Positions 13,670 to 22,930 of a stretch of DNA of 64,000 bases are shown here, piece by piece (within the stretch, counting starts at the first letter, position 1; the number at the start of each line of letters is the position of its first letter). Source of the stretch: Unio delphinus (lineage: Eukaryota > Mollusca > Bivalvia > Unionida > Unionidae); assembly GCA_029339505.1 (NCBI GenBank), contig JAQISU010000108.1:19090501-19154500 (forward strand). The letters are read 5' to 3'. The translations under genes were made by a program, and so were the position numbers. The notes under the pieces are model-generated. The model did no database searches, was not told where the DNA came from, and saw nothing but the letters and a program-made list of their open reading frames with translations.

Positions 13670-13874
13670 AGCAGCAGAGGGGGCGAATCAGACAACTTTT
13701 TTTTGTTTTTATTTTTGATTATACCCCCTCCAAAATAACACTAGACCCTTCTCGCGAAAAAATAAGTCTCCGACCCTTGTCTGAAAACATTCGCGTCGCA
13801 ACGTCGTTGTCACTCACCCCCTCTGCTGCTAGAACTTTCAGTTCTAGGTTTACGGTGATTTTAACCGAATATTT
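13670..13874 (+). repeat. left terminal inverted repeat, element 1
   Basis: These 205 bp are, as far as I can read, an exact reverse complement of 30112-30316. The repeat starts AGCAGCAGAGGGGG, and the same 14 bases recur in reverse complement at 13817-13830, so the outer 161 bp form a nested foldback unit. A short hairpin AGAACT-ttc-AGTTCT follows. The inner end overlaps the last 14 bases of the ATPase gene. Confidence 0.9.
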
Positions 13875-14526
13875 TATCAAGTCCGATACGATATCGTGTC
13901 CTAGGGTCTGCTAAATTTATTGTCACAAATCCGTGTGGTTTTGACTGAGCGTGACTAAAGAAATTTCTAAATTGATTATGATTCATATCACCGCTGCACC
14001 AGGTCTGATGAATATTTCGTAGCGTATGAGTATCAACGCCGTTAAATACACACAACACATTGCAATTATCTCTGATCACTTTTGGTATTTGTGTGTACCG
14101 TTGAGTGACATAGATCACATCAGTGTTTTTATGCCTGCCTCGGGAAAATATTCTAGCAGGATTTTTTTGATTATCTAACATGATATCATCGTATACCACT
14201 AAATTGTTAATACTTCCATCGATGTCTTCCACGGAAGGGGCTTCCTCTATATCAGTAATAAACTCAATAAAATCTTCATCGATTTGAAATTCTTTTGCTT
14301 TCTCGTTAAAATCCTTTAGCACTTCATAGCATCGCTGATCGTCTACACTCGGGGCTATTAAATACAATTTGTTCCATTTCATCCATCTCGTTATCAAATT
14401 AAGTAGCAGTTGTGTCTTTCCGCTTCCAGATGGTCCGATTATAATCATTCTAATTGAATTCGGCAACATTTCATGATGTTTAATAGGTTCCCGTCGTCGG
14501 CTAGCTGAATAATCAATTATATTCAT
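13861..14526 (-). CDS. A32/FtsK-type genome-packaging ATPase
   Basis: This 221-residue P-loop ATPase has Walker A GPSGSGKT at residues 31-38 and Walker B LVVYDD at 109-114. The family (FtsK-HerA, vaccinia A32-like) pumps viral DNA into preformed capsids and is a core gene of Polintons. The first gene from the left end, it is transcribed toward the repeat and its stop codon lies inside the repeat. The start is 17 bp from the divergent zinc-ribbon ORF, so both probably share one small promoter (TTATATATAAATT). The copy in element 2 has about the same length (223 residues) and is also open. Confidence 0.9.
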   Translation of the reverse strand: MNIIDYSASRRREPIKHHEMLPNSIRMIIIGPSGSGKTQLLLNLITRWMKWNKLYLIAPSVDDQRCYEVLKDFNEKAKEFQIDEDFIEFITDIEEAPSVEDIDGSINNLVVYDDIMLDNQKNPARIFSRGRHKNTDVIYVTQRYTQIPKVIRDNCNVLCVFNGVDTHTLRNIHQTWCSGDMNHNQFRNFFSHAQSKPHGFVTINLADPRTRYRIGLDKIFG

Positions 14527-14543
14527 GCCGTTATATATAAATT
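14527..14543. promoter_or_regulatory. 17-bp divergent intergenic region with TATA-like sequence
   Basis: The whole gap between the ATPase and zinc-ribbon starts reads GCCGTTATATATAAATT. An AT-rich core must serve transcripts on both strands, if these are the true starts. In element 2 the gap shrinks to 5 bp. Confidence 0.4.
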
Positions 14544-14741
14544 ATGGATCTATATTGTGTGAAGTGTAAAAAACGTACTGGCACAGATGACTTGACGACG
14601 ATTACAACTAAAAATAACCGATCAGCGCTTTCTGGTAAATGCGTACAATGTAGTACAAAGAAATTTAGATTTGTTTCTAAACCCAAGGAACTCAAGGAAC
14701 CTTTAAAAAAAAACGAGGAGGTGATATCGCAGCCAAATTAG
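14544..14741 (+). CDS. zinc-ribbon protein, N-terminal half of a probable -1 frameshift product
   Basis: This 65-residue ORF has two CxxC knuckles (C5/C8 and C33/C36) and the lead MDLYCVKCKKRTGT, typical of a small viral zinc ribbon (DUF5679-like). Near its end the codons AAA AAC form the heptamer A AAA AAC (14708-14714). A -1 shift there enters directly the PLA2 frame, which has no start codon of its own. Termination in frame 0 gives a short protein ending ISQPN. Element 2 has the same organisation with the same run of nine A. Confidence 0.75.
   Translation: MDLYCVKCKKRTGTDDLTTITTKNNRSALSGKCVQCSTKKFRFVSKPKELKEPLKKNEEVISQPN
14708..14714 (+). promoter_or_regulatory. candidate -1 ribosomal frameshift site A AAA AAC
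   Basis: A run of nine A and a C places the classic X XXY YYZ slippery heptamer in phase with the zinc-ribbon codons. Slipping back one base makes CGA (14714-14716) the next codon, which begins the PLA2 frame. Polymerase slippage on A9 is an alternative. I did not find a convincing pseudoknot at the usual 5-9 nt spacing. A 7-bp inverted repeat CCTGGAA/TTCCAGG lies further down. Confidence 0.6.
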
Positions 14742-15073
14742 CAAAACTCCCTGGAACCCCATGGGCAAAATACCCCGGAGAAAAACACCTTCCAGGATAT
14801 AGCTACTGTGGACCGGGAACAAGACTTGATATCAGACTCAATGATCAAAATCAGCCCCGACCCGGTGAGGAACCAATAAACGCTATTGATAAGGCCTGTC
14901 ACCTTCATGATGTATCTTATAAAAGCAGTAATCTGCAGCACAGGCATCTAGCAGATGTGAAATTAATTCATGCGTTAAATGCTATTTCTGATAAATCTTT
15001 CAAAGAAAAATTGGCTTCCTTTTTGATAAAATCGGCTATGAAAAGTAAATTGATGTTAGGTGCTGGTAATTAA
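14714..15073 (+). CDS. parvovirus VP1-type phospholipase A2 domain (-1 frame)
   Basis: This open frame of 119 codons, entered from the zinc-ribbon ORF, starts KRGGD-like and carries GYSYCGPGTRLDI (calcium-binding loop Y-x-G-x-G), then KACHLHDVSY with the catalytic His-Asp pair, and a downstream Asp in ADVKLI. This is the secreted-PLA2 arrangement found in the unique region of parvovirus VP1, where it breaches the endosomal membrane during entry. Related domains occur in some adintoviruses. It ends SKLMLGAGN, 8 bp before the integrase start. There is no ATG before the calcium loop. The domain is open in element 1 but disrupted in element 2. Confidence 0.8.
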   Translation, partial: RGGDIAAKLAKLPGTPWAKYPGEKHLPGYSYCGPGTRLDIRLNDQNQPRPGEEPINAIDKACHLHDVSYKSSNLQHRHLADVKLIHALNAISDKSFKEKLASFLIKSAMKSKLMLGAGN

Positions 15074-15080
15074 TAACAAC

Positions 15081-16034
15081 ATGGAATCTATTTATTATTC
15101 CCCAAGAGGATACTGGAGGGGTAAATCAGCAATCCATAAACTCGCTAGCGCTGCAAAAGTGAAAAAAACCACTGCGGCTCATTGGTTATCCAAACAGGCA
15201 CTATGGCAAATTTATCTACCACCGCCTAAACAAATCAATTTCTCGCATTTTGATGTGACCGGACCCAATGAAGTTCATCAGGCTGATCTATTATTTCTGC
15301 CACATGATCGTGGTTACAAATACGCATTAACCGTAGTTGATATTGCAAGTCGATACAAAGAAGCAGAACCGTTAAAAACAAAATCAGCCACTGAAGTGGC
15401 TTCTGCATTTGAAAGGATTTATCGAAGGAGTCCTCTGCACTAGCCAAATCTATTACAAGTTGATCCTGGCAAGGAATTTCAGGGTGCAGTGTTATCTACA
15501 ATGAAATATCACAATGTCGCTATCAGACGAGGGCATACTGCACTGCATCGTGATCAGGCCATTGTAGAACGATTTAATAAAACCCTTGCTGAGCGGTTAT
15601 TTGGATATCAATACGCAAAAGAATTCATCCAAGAAAAAAGATCCCGTGAATGGGTTAAAAGGTTACCAGCTGTGATTACTGCACTGAATAACGAGATTAC
15701 TAGAACCATCAACATGAAACCTATCAATGCGATTAAAAAGAAGTCAATACCTGAAATGGAAATTCAAAAAGATTTTAGCGTTTCCCAACCAATTCTTGGT
15801 AGTAATGTCATTGTGAGGTACTTATACGAACCAGGAGAGCTTGATGGTGGCACAAAAAGGGCTACTGATCCTATTTGGAGTGTTACTGCACATAAGATAT
15901 CTAGTATAACACGATCTACGGGTAGACTTCCAATCTATAAACTGGATTCAACTGCCCCTCAACGGGGTTTTACTAGACAACAATTACAAGTGATACCTGA
16001 GGATACTCAATTACCACCGCATGGGCTTAACTAG
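15081..16034 (+). pseudogene. retrovirus-like (Polinton c-) integrase with an in-frame stop
   Basis: The DDE core is readable: D69 (HQADLLFLP), D128 (QVDPGKEF) and E163 (AIVERFNKT), with 34 residues between the last two as in retroviral integrases. The C-terminal part (VRYLYEPGELDGG to the end) is a Polinton-type tail. This enzyme inserts the linear element and makes the 5-6-bp duplication. A TAG at 15441-15443 (residue 121) interrupts the frame just before the second catalytic Asp; the sequence is otherwise open. The 3' end overlaps the convergent polymerase gene by 8 bp. Confidence 0.85.
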
Positions 16035-19000
16035 CACCCTTGCGTCTATTGCACTCAAGACAAGTCAACATCACATTATTTCTGACATGACCGAGATTGT
16101 TATTTTTTCTGTCCACGGTAAATTGGCGAGGATCCTTATCCGAATACTGCCAACGCATTATACAATTGCAGCTTGCGCAGTGATTATTCTGTTGTTGCTT
16201 CAGAGTAATTATTAATTCAGCATCAATATCAAATTCTCGTTGTTTTTTTTTGTCTTGTTGTTTGTAACCGGAGAGTTTTTTATCAATAATATCATCTATT
16301 GCGGTGTCATTATCATCGCCACCAATGATTTCATCATCGAAGACAATTCTTCGAAGTTGATTTATTTTTCGTACTCTAGACACTGCGAGATAGACTAAAT
16401 TCGACCATTCTATGCGATTATCTACCATCCAAACAGTTGTATCCGATATAGTCAATCCCTGTGAAGAGTGTATTGTTGCTGCATAACCTAGCGTCCATGG
16501 GGATTTATTAGCACGCAATGCATCTTCAACGACATTGATATCAACCAGCACAATATCATTTAATACGAGAATCTGTCTTTGAAATCCTTCGGATTTTGGT
16601 CCTGGAATATCAACTTCGATGTTCTGTTTTCGTGTATCCGATGGCCTATAACATAACGGTACTGGAAGTGTTGCAAATTTTTGTTTATGCAATTCAAATA
16701 ACTTCATCTGAAGTGTGTCCCTGACTATTTTTCTACTTGCAATGATTAAATCATTTGGTCTCCACGCTTCCCAAAACTCATTCATGGGAGTTTCCGAAAT
16801 TATTTCACGGGCTATTTCACACTGGATTTTATCCGGTTGTAATCTAATTAGTTTCTTAAATTCTTTTAATTCATTATCAAGTGATCTATGATCGGTATCA
16901 ATTTCTTCATAATAGTCTACAAAACCCTTTAGCCATTCATGGGGAGATGCACCGACAAATGGCGGTGGTTGCCCGTGATCACCGCACATGACGATTTTTG
17001 TATTCTTCAATAACAACCACTCAAGAAATATTTTTAAGACATCTTCTGACACTGTGTCTATTTCATCCCAAATGATAATTTCAGGAATAAATTTCTCTCC
17101 CATGCGCTCAGGAGTCCATTTATCTCCCTTCCATCTAAAGAAACTATGATAAGTGCAGGCATTTACCCCTCGTTGTTTCATCTCTCTGGCGAGTCTGTGA
17201 GTCGGTGTTAGCACAATCATGTTAGAAACGCTAGCGTTTCCACGACGGAATAACTCAATTGCCCGGGTTGTTTTTCCTGACCCACCACAGCCGTTTAAAT
17301 AAACTGTTTTATATCTACAGATTGGATCAGAAATCGGTGGTGCACTAGAAAATTCTGAACACTGATTGCTTTCTAAGTAATTATTTTCAATGGTAACATC
17401 TGCTGATGGAATATAATCATGAAGCATTTCCTTCTTAATTCTCCATGACCCCCAATTCTCGTTGCCAGTAGCCTTAAAATCAGCCATTTTGCTATTTATG
17501 TAAAATGAGTCAGTAGCAACTCTAACTGCGGTGGTAGGAAATCTATTGATCATTGAAAACAGATTGATAGAAGCATAACCAAGCATAGAAGCTCTCAAAT
17601 ATGTGTACTGCGGATGGTATCCATCAGTGTAAGTAACAATTGTACGCAATTTGGTTCCATCGGACATAAATGCGTCCTTACGATTGACATATAAGCCCCT
17701 ATTCGTTAAATCTTTGATTACAAAATCGTATTCAGCATTGTCTATAATCAATCGTGAAGAATATCTCGTATTATCATCTTTGCCACCTTGGGTAAATTTA
17801 CCGATTATTCTTCGTCCAAGATCTTTTGCTTCATTGTTTCTGATTTCAAATAACTGTCTGGACCAATCCATGATTTGTTGTTCATTAAAATCAGGAAACA
17901 GTTTTCGCTCTTCGCTAATTATTTTTTCTAGATCAGGTTGTGGTAACCAGACTGATTTCTGTGCTCGATAGGATATAATTGCTTCACTGACAATTAATGA
18001 TTTTAACATCTTACAATCAAGCATATACCGTAATAACACTATTGGCATCCAGTGTTTTTCAGACATGTGTTTACCAATCCAAAGATAACTACACGGATGA
18101 AGTCCTTCAGCCATTTCAAATGATACTACACAAGCGAATCCGGTTAAATCGAAATGTGGCAGTGGTCCATTAATAGCAACACGGGTCATTTCGTGTGTAG
18201 GGTGTCCAAATCGTTTGAAATATTTCTCACACTCTCCGTACCCAAGAAAACTTCCTGGATAACATGCAATCATATCAACTGAAATAACGGTATCAGCGGT
18301 GTATTTTGTGTTCCATAATCCTCCATGGCTGTATTCAAGACAGGACAATTCGACATCTGATAAGAACTCACTTCAGGTTGGTTTCCACGCGTTTTTCTTC
18401 CTAGCAAAATGTGCTACAACTGATGGAAGTGTAAAACAGTTTGCTAATAATTGATCGTTGTCTTCCCCCAGAGAACTCTGGGGAGAAAACTCACTAGCTA
18501 GTTGTTTCATTTGATTATGCAGTTCTTCAGTACGGTACAATTCTCCGTTAGGCCTTACAAACTGATCAAATCTACATTCTTCGTCTGAAGTACTATGAAA
18601 TAGCCACACTGACACAGAATCGTTTTTACTCAAATGGTAAATAGCATCAAATAATTTCTGCTCTGAAAAAAACTCTTCGGTTCCAAACAGATATTTTACG
18701 GTTCTATCCCGTGGGAATATTGTTACTGCAGATGACCACGCGTGTGCGTTATGATCAATAATTTCAATGGGAGCTCCCTGTGATTTATATTTCGATTCGT
18801 ATAATACTTCTCCGGTGATTGTCCTTACCGATATTGGAAATCTCAATGATGTTTCTAATTTGGCTATATCTTGAATTGTTGTCCCATGCTGTTTCACTGT
18901 CAGTTCCCATTCGGTTATTTTTTTTCGTCTTAGATCAGTTAGTTTATTTCCCCGGGACGCATTTGTGAAGTGTTCCATTATTCGTGTTGCTACACAATTG

Positions 19001-19506
19001 AGCCCTGTCGAATATTTCATGGGTGCTAGTTTTGAAATATCAGGTTTTTCATTGAGCGGATATATCCCGTAAACAACTACTGTGACAGGATAAGATCTTT
19101 CGTAGTAGGGTTTATCAAGTCCAGTCAAAATTCCTGGTTTTGAATCCTGAGTCACAGTGACAGTTTTTTTGTCCTTAAGAATAGGCTCGTATTTGTCCCT
19201 AATGATCCATTTTCCATTATCACGGATAAGGAATTTTATTCGGAAAAAATTTCTTTCTTCCCCAAGACGTGAGATTATCACTGCTGCTTTTTCATCATTC
19301 ATGGTAGCGTCAACAACACCATCAATTCGAAATGTTGACCAACAATGAGCTGCCCCATCACGCTTGAATTCATTAAAACAGTCTCTGATTTTACTAATCA
19401 AGGTTCTATCAAGAATTTTATTCTTTGGTGTATCAGAAACTCTATCAAGATTGAATTGAACACTTTTCCAGGGCTTAATTTTCGATAATCTCTCGAACTC
19501 CTCCAT
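16027..19506 (-). pseudogene. giant replication protein: PolB - SF1 helicase - HNH, with one in-frame stop
   Basis: The frame spans 1160 codons. The N-terminal third includes GLNCVATRIMEHF and a later DHNAHAW, a candidate OTU-like Cys/His pair. Protein-primed-type PolB palm motifs follow: D411-centred SVDMIACYPGSFLG (motif A) and VATDS with D666 (motif C). A superfamily 1 helicase follows, with Walker A GCGGSGKTT (739-747), Walker B IIIWDE (D814/E815), GDHGQPPPF, and GYAATIHSSQGLT. The C terminus is an HNH/zinc module (CASC, FTVDRKNNNLGH, TCLECNRRKG). A TGA at 18373-18375 (a CGA arginine codon in element 2) splits the polymerase after residue 377. It is divergent from the small zinc gene by 24 bp. 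Confidence 0.85.
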
Positions 19507-19530
19507 ACTATAATTAAAACAAGTATTTAA
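19507..19530. promoter_or_regulatory. 24-bp divergent promoter region
   Basis: The gap between the polymerase start and the zinc-protein start is 24 bp of AT-rich sequence containing TATAATTAAAA. The gap in element 2 is also 24 bp (48948-48971), which supports a shared two-way promoter. Confidence 0.45.
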
Positions 19531-19872
19531 ATGAAAGATTTAAGTATAATGAATCATTGCAAATGGCTTATGATTGGATCAGTGACACCGTGTAACAAAT
19601 CATGCAGAAATGAATTCTGTTGGTATCATATGCAAAGCTTTCGTCGTGGAAGCCTTGGTCCGTTACCCTGTATTCGATGTGGGGTTGGGGTCAGGGGGAA
19701 GTCGCAATTATGCGTTACGTGTGGCGGCAAACGATACAGGGAACTAAAACGCTATTATGATAAAAGAATAAAAAATACTGTCATTGACCCCAACGATGAC
19801 AAAATAATAAAGACTGCTCAAGATTATATACAGAGACTTATAATTAAACCAAACAATGAATTAGAAAAATAG
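19531..19872 (+). CDS. small cysteine-rich zinc-binding protein
   Basis: This 113-residue protein has eight spaced cysteines: a first group (MNHCKW, TPCNKSCRNEFC) and a ribbon-like CxxC...CxxC pair (LPCIRC, QLCVTC). A basic helix RYRELKRYYDKR follows. No enzyme motif is present; a DNA-binding or regulatory role is likely. Two in-frame ATGs (codons 1 and 7) are conserved in element 2, and the second, before NHCKW, may be the true start. Both elements keep it open, next to the polymerase, suggesting an early gene. The family was not recognised. Confidence 0.65.
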   Translation: MKDLSIMNHCKWLMIGSVTPCNKSCRNEFCWYHMQSFRRGSLGPLPCIRCGVGVRGKSQLCVTCGGKRYRELKRYYDKRIKNTVIDPNDDKIIKTAQDYIQRLIIKPNNELEK

Positions 19873-19885
19873 TGTTATTATACAA

Positions 19886-19984
19886 ATGAACCAAGAATTC
19901 AGACCTCACCCCTCCGTGCTTGTTAATTATGAAGCATTCCGTAATGGTATTATCAGAAAATTCGATTTTCGTATGTGTCTATAA
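19886..19984 (+). pseudogene. stub of a NUMOD4-HNH homing endonuclease
   Basis: It starts MNQEFRPHP like the full gene in element 2 (48081-48572). After about 24 codons it jumps to the C-terminal bases of that gene (AGAAAATTCGATTT) and stops. The HNH core is gone. The short direct repeat AGAAA at both ends of the missing part suggests deletion through microhomology. Confidence 0.65.
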
Positions 19985-22045
19985 CACCAAGGGAGACAAC
20001 TCTTAAATGATATAACCAAGGGAGTTATCATTGTGATTTAGCTTCTGAGTATTGTTTTATAGGAAAAGAAATATTTTCTTTTTTTTTAGTGTTTAAGTCA
20101 AATATTCTGTCTCACGTGCGATTAATGCGTATTTCATAAACATAGGATGTGATCCGGAGATGCAGGCGTTACAGGATAACACACGTGTATACTTTCTCCC
20201 TTAGATTGTGTTAACTTGTTTAATGGGTATTGTGATTCAGCGCTGGGCATTGTTTTGTAAGAAAAGAAATGTTTTCAAACAATTATATTCTTTGTTCTAG
20301 TGTTTAAGTCAAATATGCTGTCTCATTTAAATACTGTGAAACACCATTAATAAGTAATTCAAGAAAATAAAATAGCATACCTTGCGGATTGATGTATTAA
20401 TTCCCTTTATATACTCTCTCCCTTAGATGGTGTCGTATGTTTTGTTTTTGCCATACAGGTTCTCTGTATCAAACAAGTTACAGACCCATAAAGATACTAA
20501 TGAGCTGATAAGGGAGGGAATAACAACCTCCCCTCCCACCTACTCATATATGTTTCTACTATTATGTGTAAATATAAGTGTTTTTAAATGTCTGTATGTA
20601 GTGAGTGTGGTGAAAATGTGTGTATGAGTGACGGATGCTGGGGGGTTTTGACTATCAGTTGTATAATTTAATATGTAAATATTGAGTAAAGATTTAAAAA
20701 AAAGAGGATGCCGACATGGCACCTATAAAAGATGTACAAATGCTACATCTATAAAAATTACATTACAGTATGGCGTGGGTTATTTCCCCTTAAATTGTGA
20801 TTCAGCGGCTTGGGCTATAATTAATTAGAAAAGAAATTAAATATAAAATGTTTTCAAACGATTATATTCTTTTTTTTAGTGCTTTATGCAAATATTCTGT
20901 CTCATTTAAATACTGTGAAGCACCATTAACAAGTAATTCAAGAAAATAAAATAACACACTCTGTGGATTGAAGCTGCTGTATTAGTCACCTTATATACTA
21001 AATGAAAGGTTTAAAGCTGGGGCTTTCAAGGCCAATTCGACCAGTCAAAAAATAACCCACGCCATTGACACGTGTGCGTGGTTGACTTTTTCTCAATCAT
21101 GCAACCGGGTTTAATTTCATGGGTTGCTTTGATTGGTCGAATTGGCCTTTGAAAATCAGCCCCGTCGTTTCATGTTTGTGATGTCTGTGCCGTCCCATCA
21201 TCATTACATCATCATTGAATTATAATCCATCCTTAATTAAGTTAATTAAGTATATGTATACCTACAATCTGAATGGAGATATATACGGTATTTGTGCTGT
21301 CCTTAATTAAGTTAATTAAGTATATGTATACCTACAATTTGCCACAACAGTCGAGTGGAAATATATACGGTATTTGTGCTGTCCTTAATTAAGTATATGT
21401 TGTGACGTCACCCCAAGCATATCTTCTGGGCGGTCTAAGATGGCGTTTGCCACGTTAGGCCTCCCTTCCGGAGATGTATGTTTCGGGTTTCCCTTGGGCT
21501 TACTTGGATGTGAAGGCAACCAAGGAGTTCCAAAGATGTGTTGTCGTATATATGTAACCTCTAGGTCATTTCACGTAAACATACCCTCTTGTGATTCTAA
21601 CCCGTTATTTGACGAGTTAGATTCACTCTTAGGGGAATATGTTTCCGGTGAATGTAAATATAAATGACCTAAAATAAATAACATCCATGGATGTAATTAG
21701 CTCTCCGTCACATTTGGGTAGCCCCGTATGGTGTTCAAAAATGAATTACCGGCCAAATAGTGTCAAATCGAGATCGAAGAAATCTCAGAAAAAAATGGAA
21801 ATACTCATAGAAAGAACCCTATGAAAGACACAGTGGCCTATATCAAGGGAGCCAAATGACTGATAACCGCTCATCATGGTTGTTATTTATTTTTGTCTGC
21901 ATTTATATTTATATATACAGACTGAATTTTAAAAAAGATAGTTATATATACAGACTGAATTTTTAAAAAATATATTTATTTATACAGACTGAATTTTTAA
22001 AAAATATATTTATATATACAGACTGAATTTTTAAAATATTAACGG
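19985..22045. repeat. 2.0-kb repetitive insertion unique to element 1
   Basis: The corresponding gap in element 2 is under 90 bp. The insert holds three diverged copies of a unit containing 'agtgtttaagtcaaatattctgtctca' (about 20025-20130, 20225-20410, 20805-21000). It also has a foldback unit of about 165 bp (about 21001-21175, arms around AAGGCCAATTCGACCA), a 70-80-bp tandem duplication with 'ccttaattaagttaattaag' (about 21231-21400), and four copies of a 35-40-bp unit with 'tatacagactgaattttt' (about 21915-22040). The 15-mer TGGCGTGGGTTATTT at 20771 recurs inverted at 21050-21064. The open frame at 21440-21667 is not a convincing gene. It is probably several nested non-autonomous transposons. 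Confidence 0.6.
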
Positions 22046-22090
22046 CTCTTTTATTTTTGAAAAATGAATTAGAAATATGTATTATCATAT

Positions 22091-22447
22091 ATGAATTCTG
22101 AAATTATGAATAGCATCATAGTTGAAATTGGAAAATTGAAAAATCAGAATATTAAATTGTCAGATGGGTTAAATCCTGATCAAATCAAGTCGGATTTTCA
22201 GGATATAGAATACGGAGTTAGCACTAACAAGTATATGTTACCAAAGAAATATGCACTCATCAAAAAAATTCAAAATTCTATTCGAGACTCTCTTGCATTT
22301 TCCAGTGAAGTAGATGTGTTTGTTCCGTTATATACTATCGTGGAAGGAATACGAAAAGAATTGGGTAACGAATATGAATTGAAAAAGGAAGTTAATTCTA
22401 AAATTAGAAACTTACGAGCGTTAATTCAAGAAAATGAACTATTTTGA
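22091..22447 (+). CDS. unknown element protein, 118 aa
   Basis: This is an acidic/basic mixed helical protein with the stretch SDFQDIEYGV, then YMLPKKYALIKKIQNSIRDS, ending in RALIQENELF. No known motif. The homologue in element 2 has the same length but carries one in-frame stop (47995-47997), so the reading frame was under selection at some time. It lies at the start of the right-hand (virion) gene series. Function unknown. Confidence 0.6.
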   Translation: MNSEIMNSIIVEIGKLKNQNIKLSDGLNPDQIKSDFQDIEYGVSTNKYMLPKKYALIKKIQNSIRDSLAFSSEVDVFVPLYTIVEGIRKELGNEYELKKEVNSKIRNLRALIQENELF

Positions 22448-22930
22448 TTGACCAACCCTCAAAAGATTTTGTCAGACAGTAAAATCTCCTTGAGATTTTC
22501 ATTTTTTTTTTTGTCATTTTTTGATTGAATCAGTGAAAATATTTCACACTGCGAAAATAAAATAGAATCCTAACAGCTTTTCTCTATGGAAATCGACTAC
22601 TTGACCCTACGAGGTTTTTTGATGAAAATCGATGAAAAATGACCAAACATCACTGAAAACAGGCAAAAATTGATGAAAAATGGCTAAAAATCATCAAAAA
22701 TGAGTTTTAACAGCTTTTCCTTATGGAAAATCCCATGTAAAATCGACTACTTGACTGTAAAATCTCTTTGAGATTTTCAACTGAAAACCACCAAAACTGT
22801 CAAAAACAGGCAAAATCAATGGATAAAAAATAAAAATATTTCACAGCAATAAAAAATTGGACCGTTAAGGATGGAATCATCGATGGGGAAAATTGTTTCG
22901 AAATTGAAAAATGGTTTCTGATTTCAAATA
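22448..22930. promoter_or_regulatory. long AT-rich leader with repeated hairpins before the virion genes
   Basis: Two copies of the 19-bp palindromic motif AAAATCTCYTTGAGATTTT occur at 22481-22499 and 22759-22777. Around them are repeated phrases ('aacagcttttc', 'aatcgactacttgac', 'gatgaaaaatg'). The end (about 22898-22930, 'ttgaaaaatggtttctgatt' then ATTTCAAATA before the ATG) matches the leaders of two genes in element 2. The hairpins could end the upstream transcript or act as a control region. Confidence 0.4.

Noticed and set aside
17225..17240. GAAACGCTAGCGTTTC in the helicase as an independent regulatory site (also at 51624)
   Set aside because: It encodes conserved residues (GNASVS) in homologous genes, so its conservation may be only through the protein; it is kept as supporting detail, not as a separate site.
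21440..21667. 75-codon frame inside the 2-kb insert of element 1
   Set aside because: No motif, no counterpart in element 2, and surrounded by repeats.
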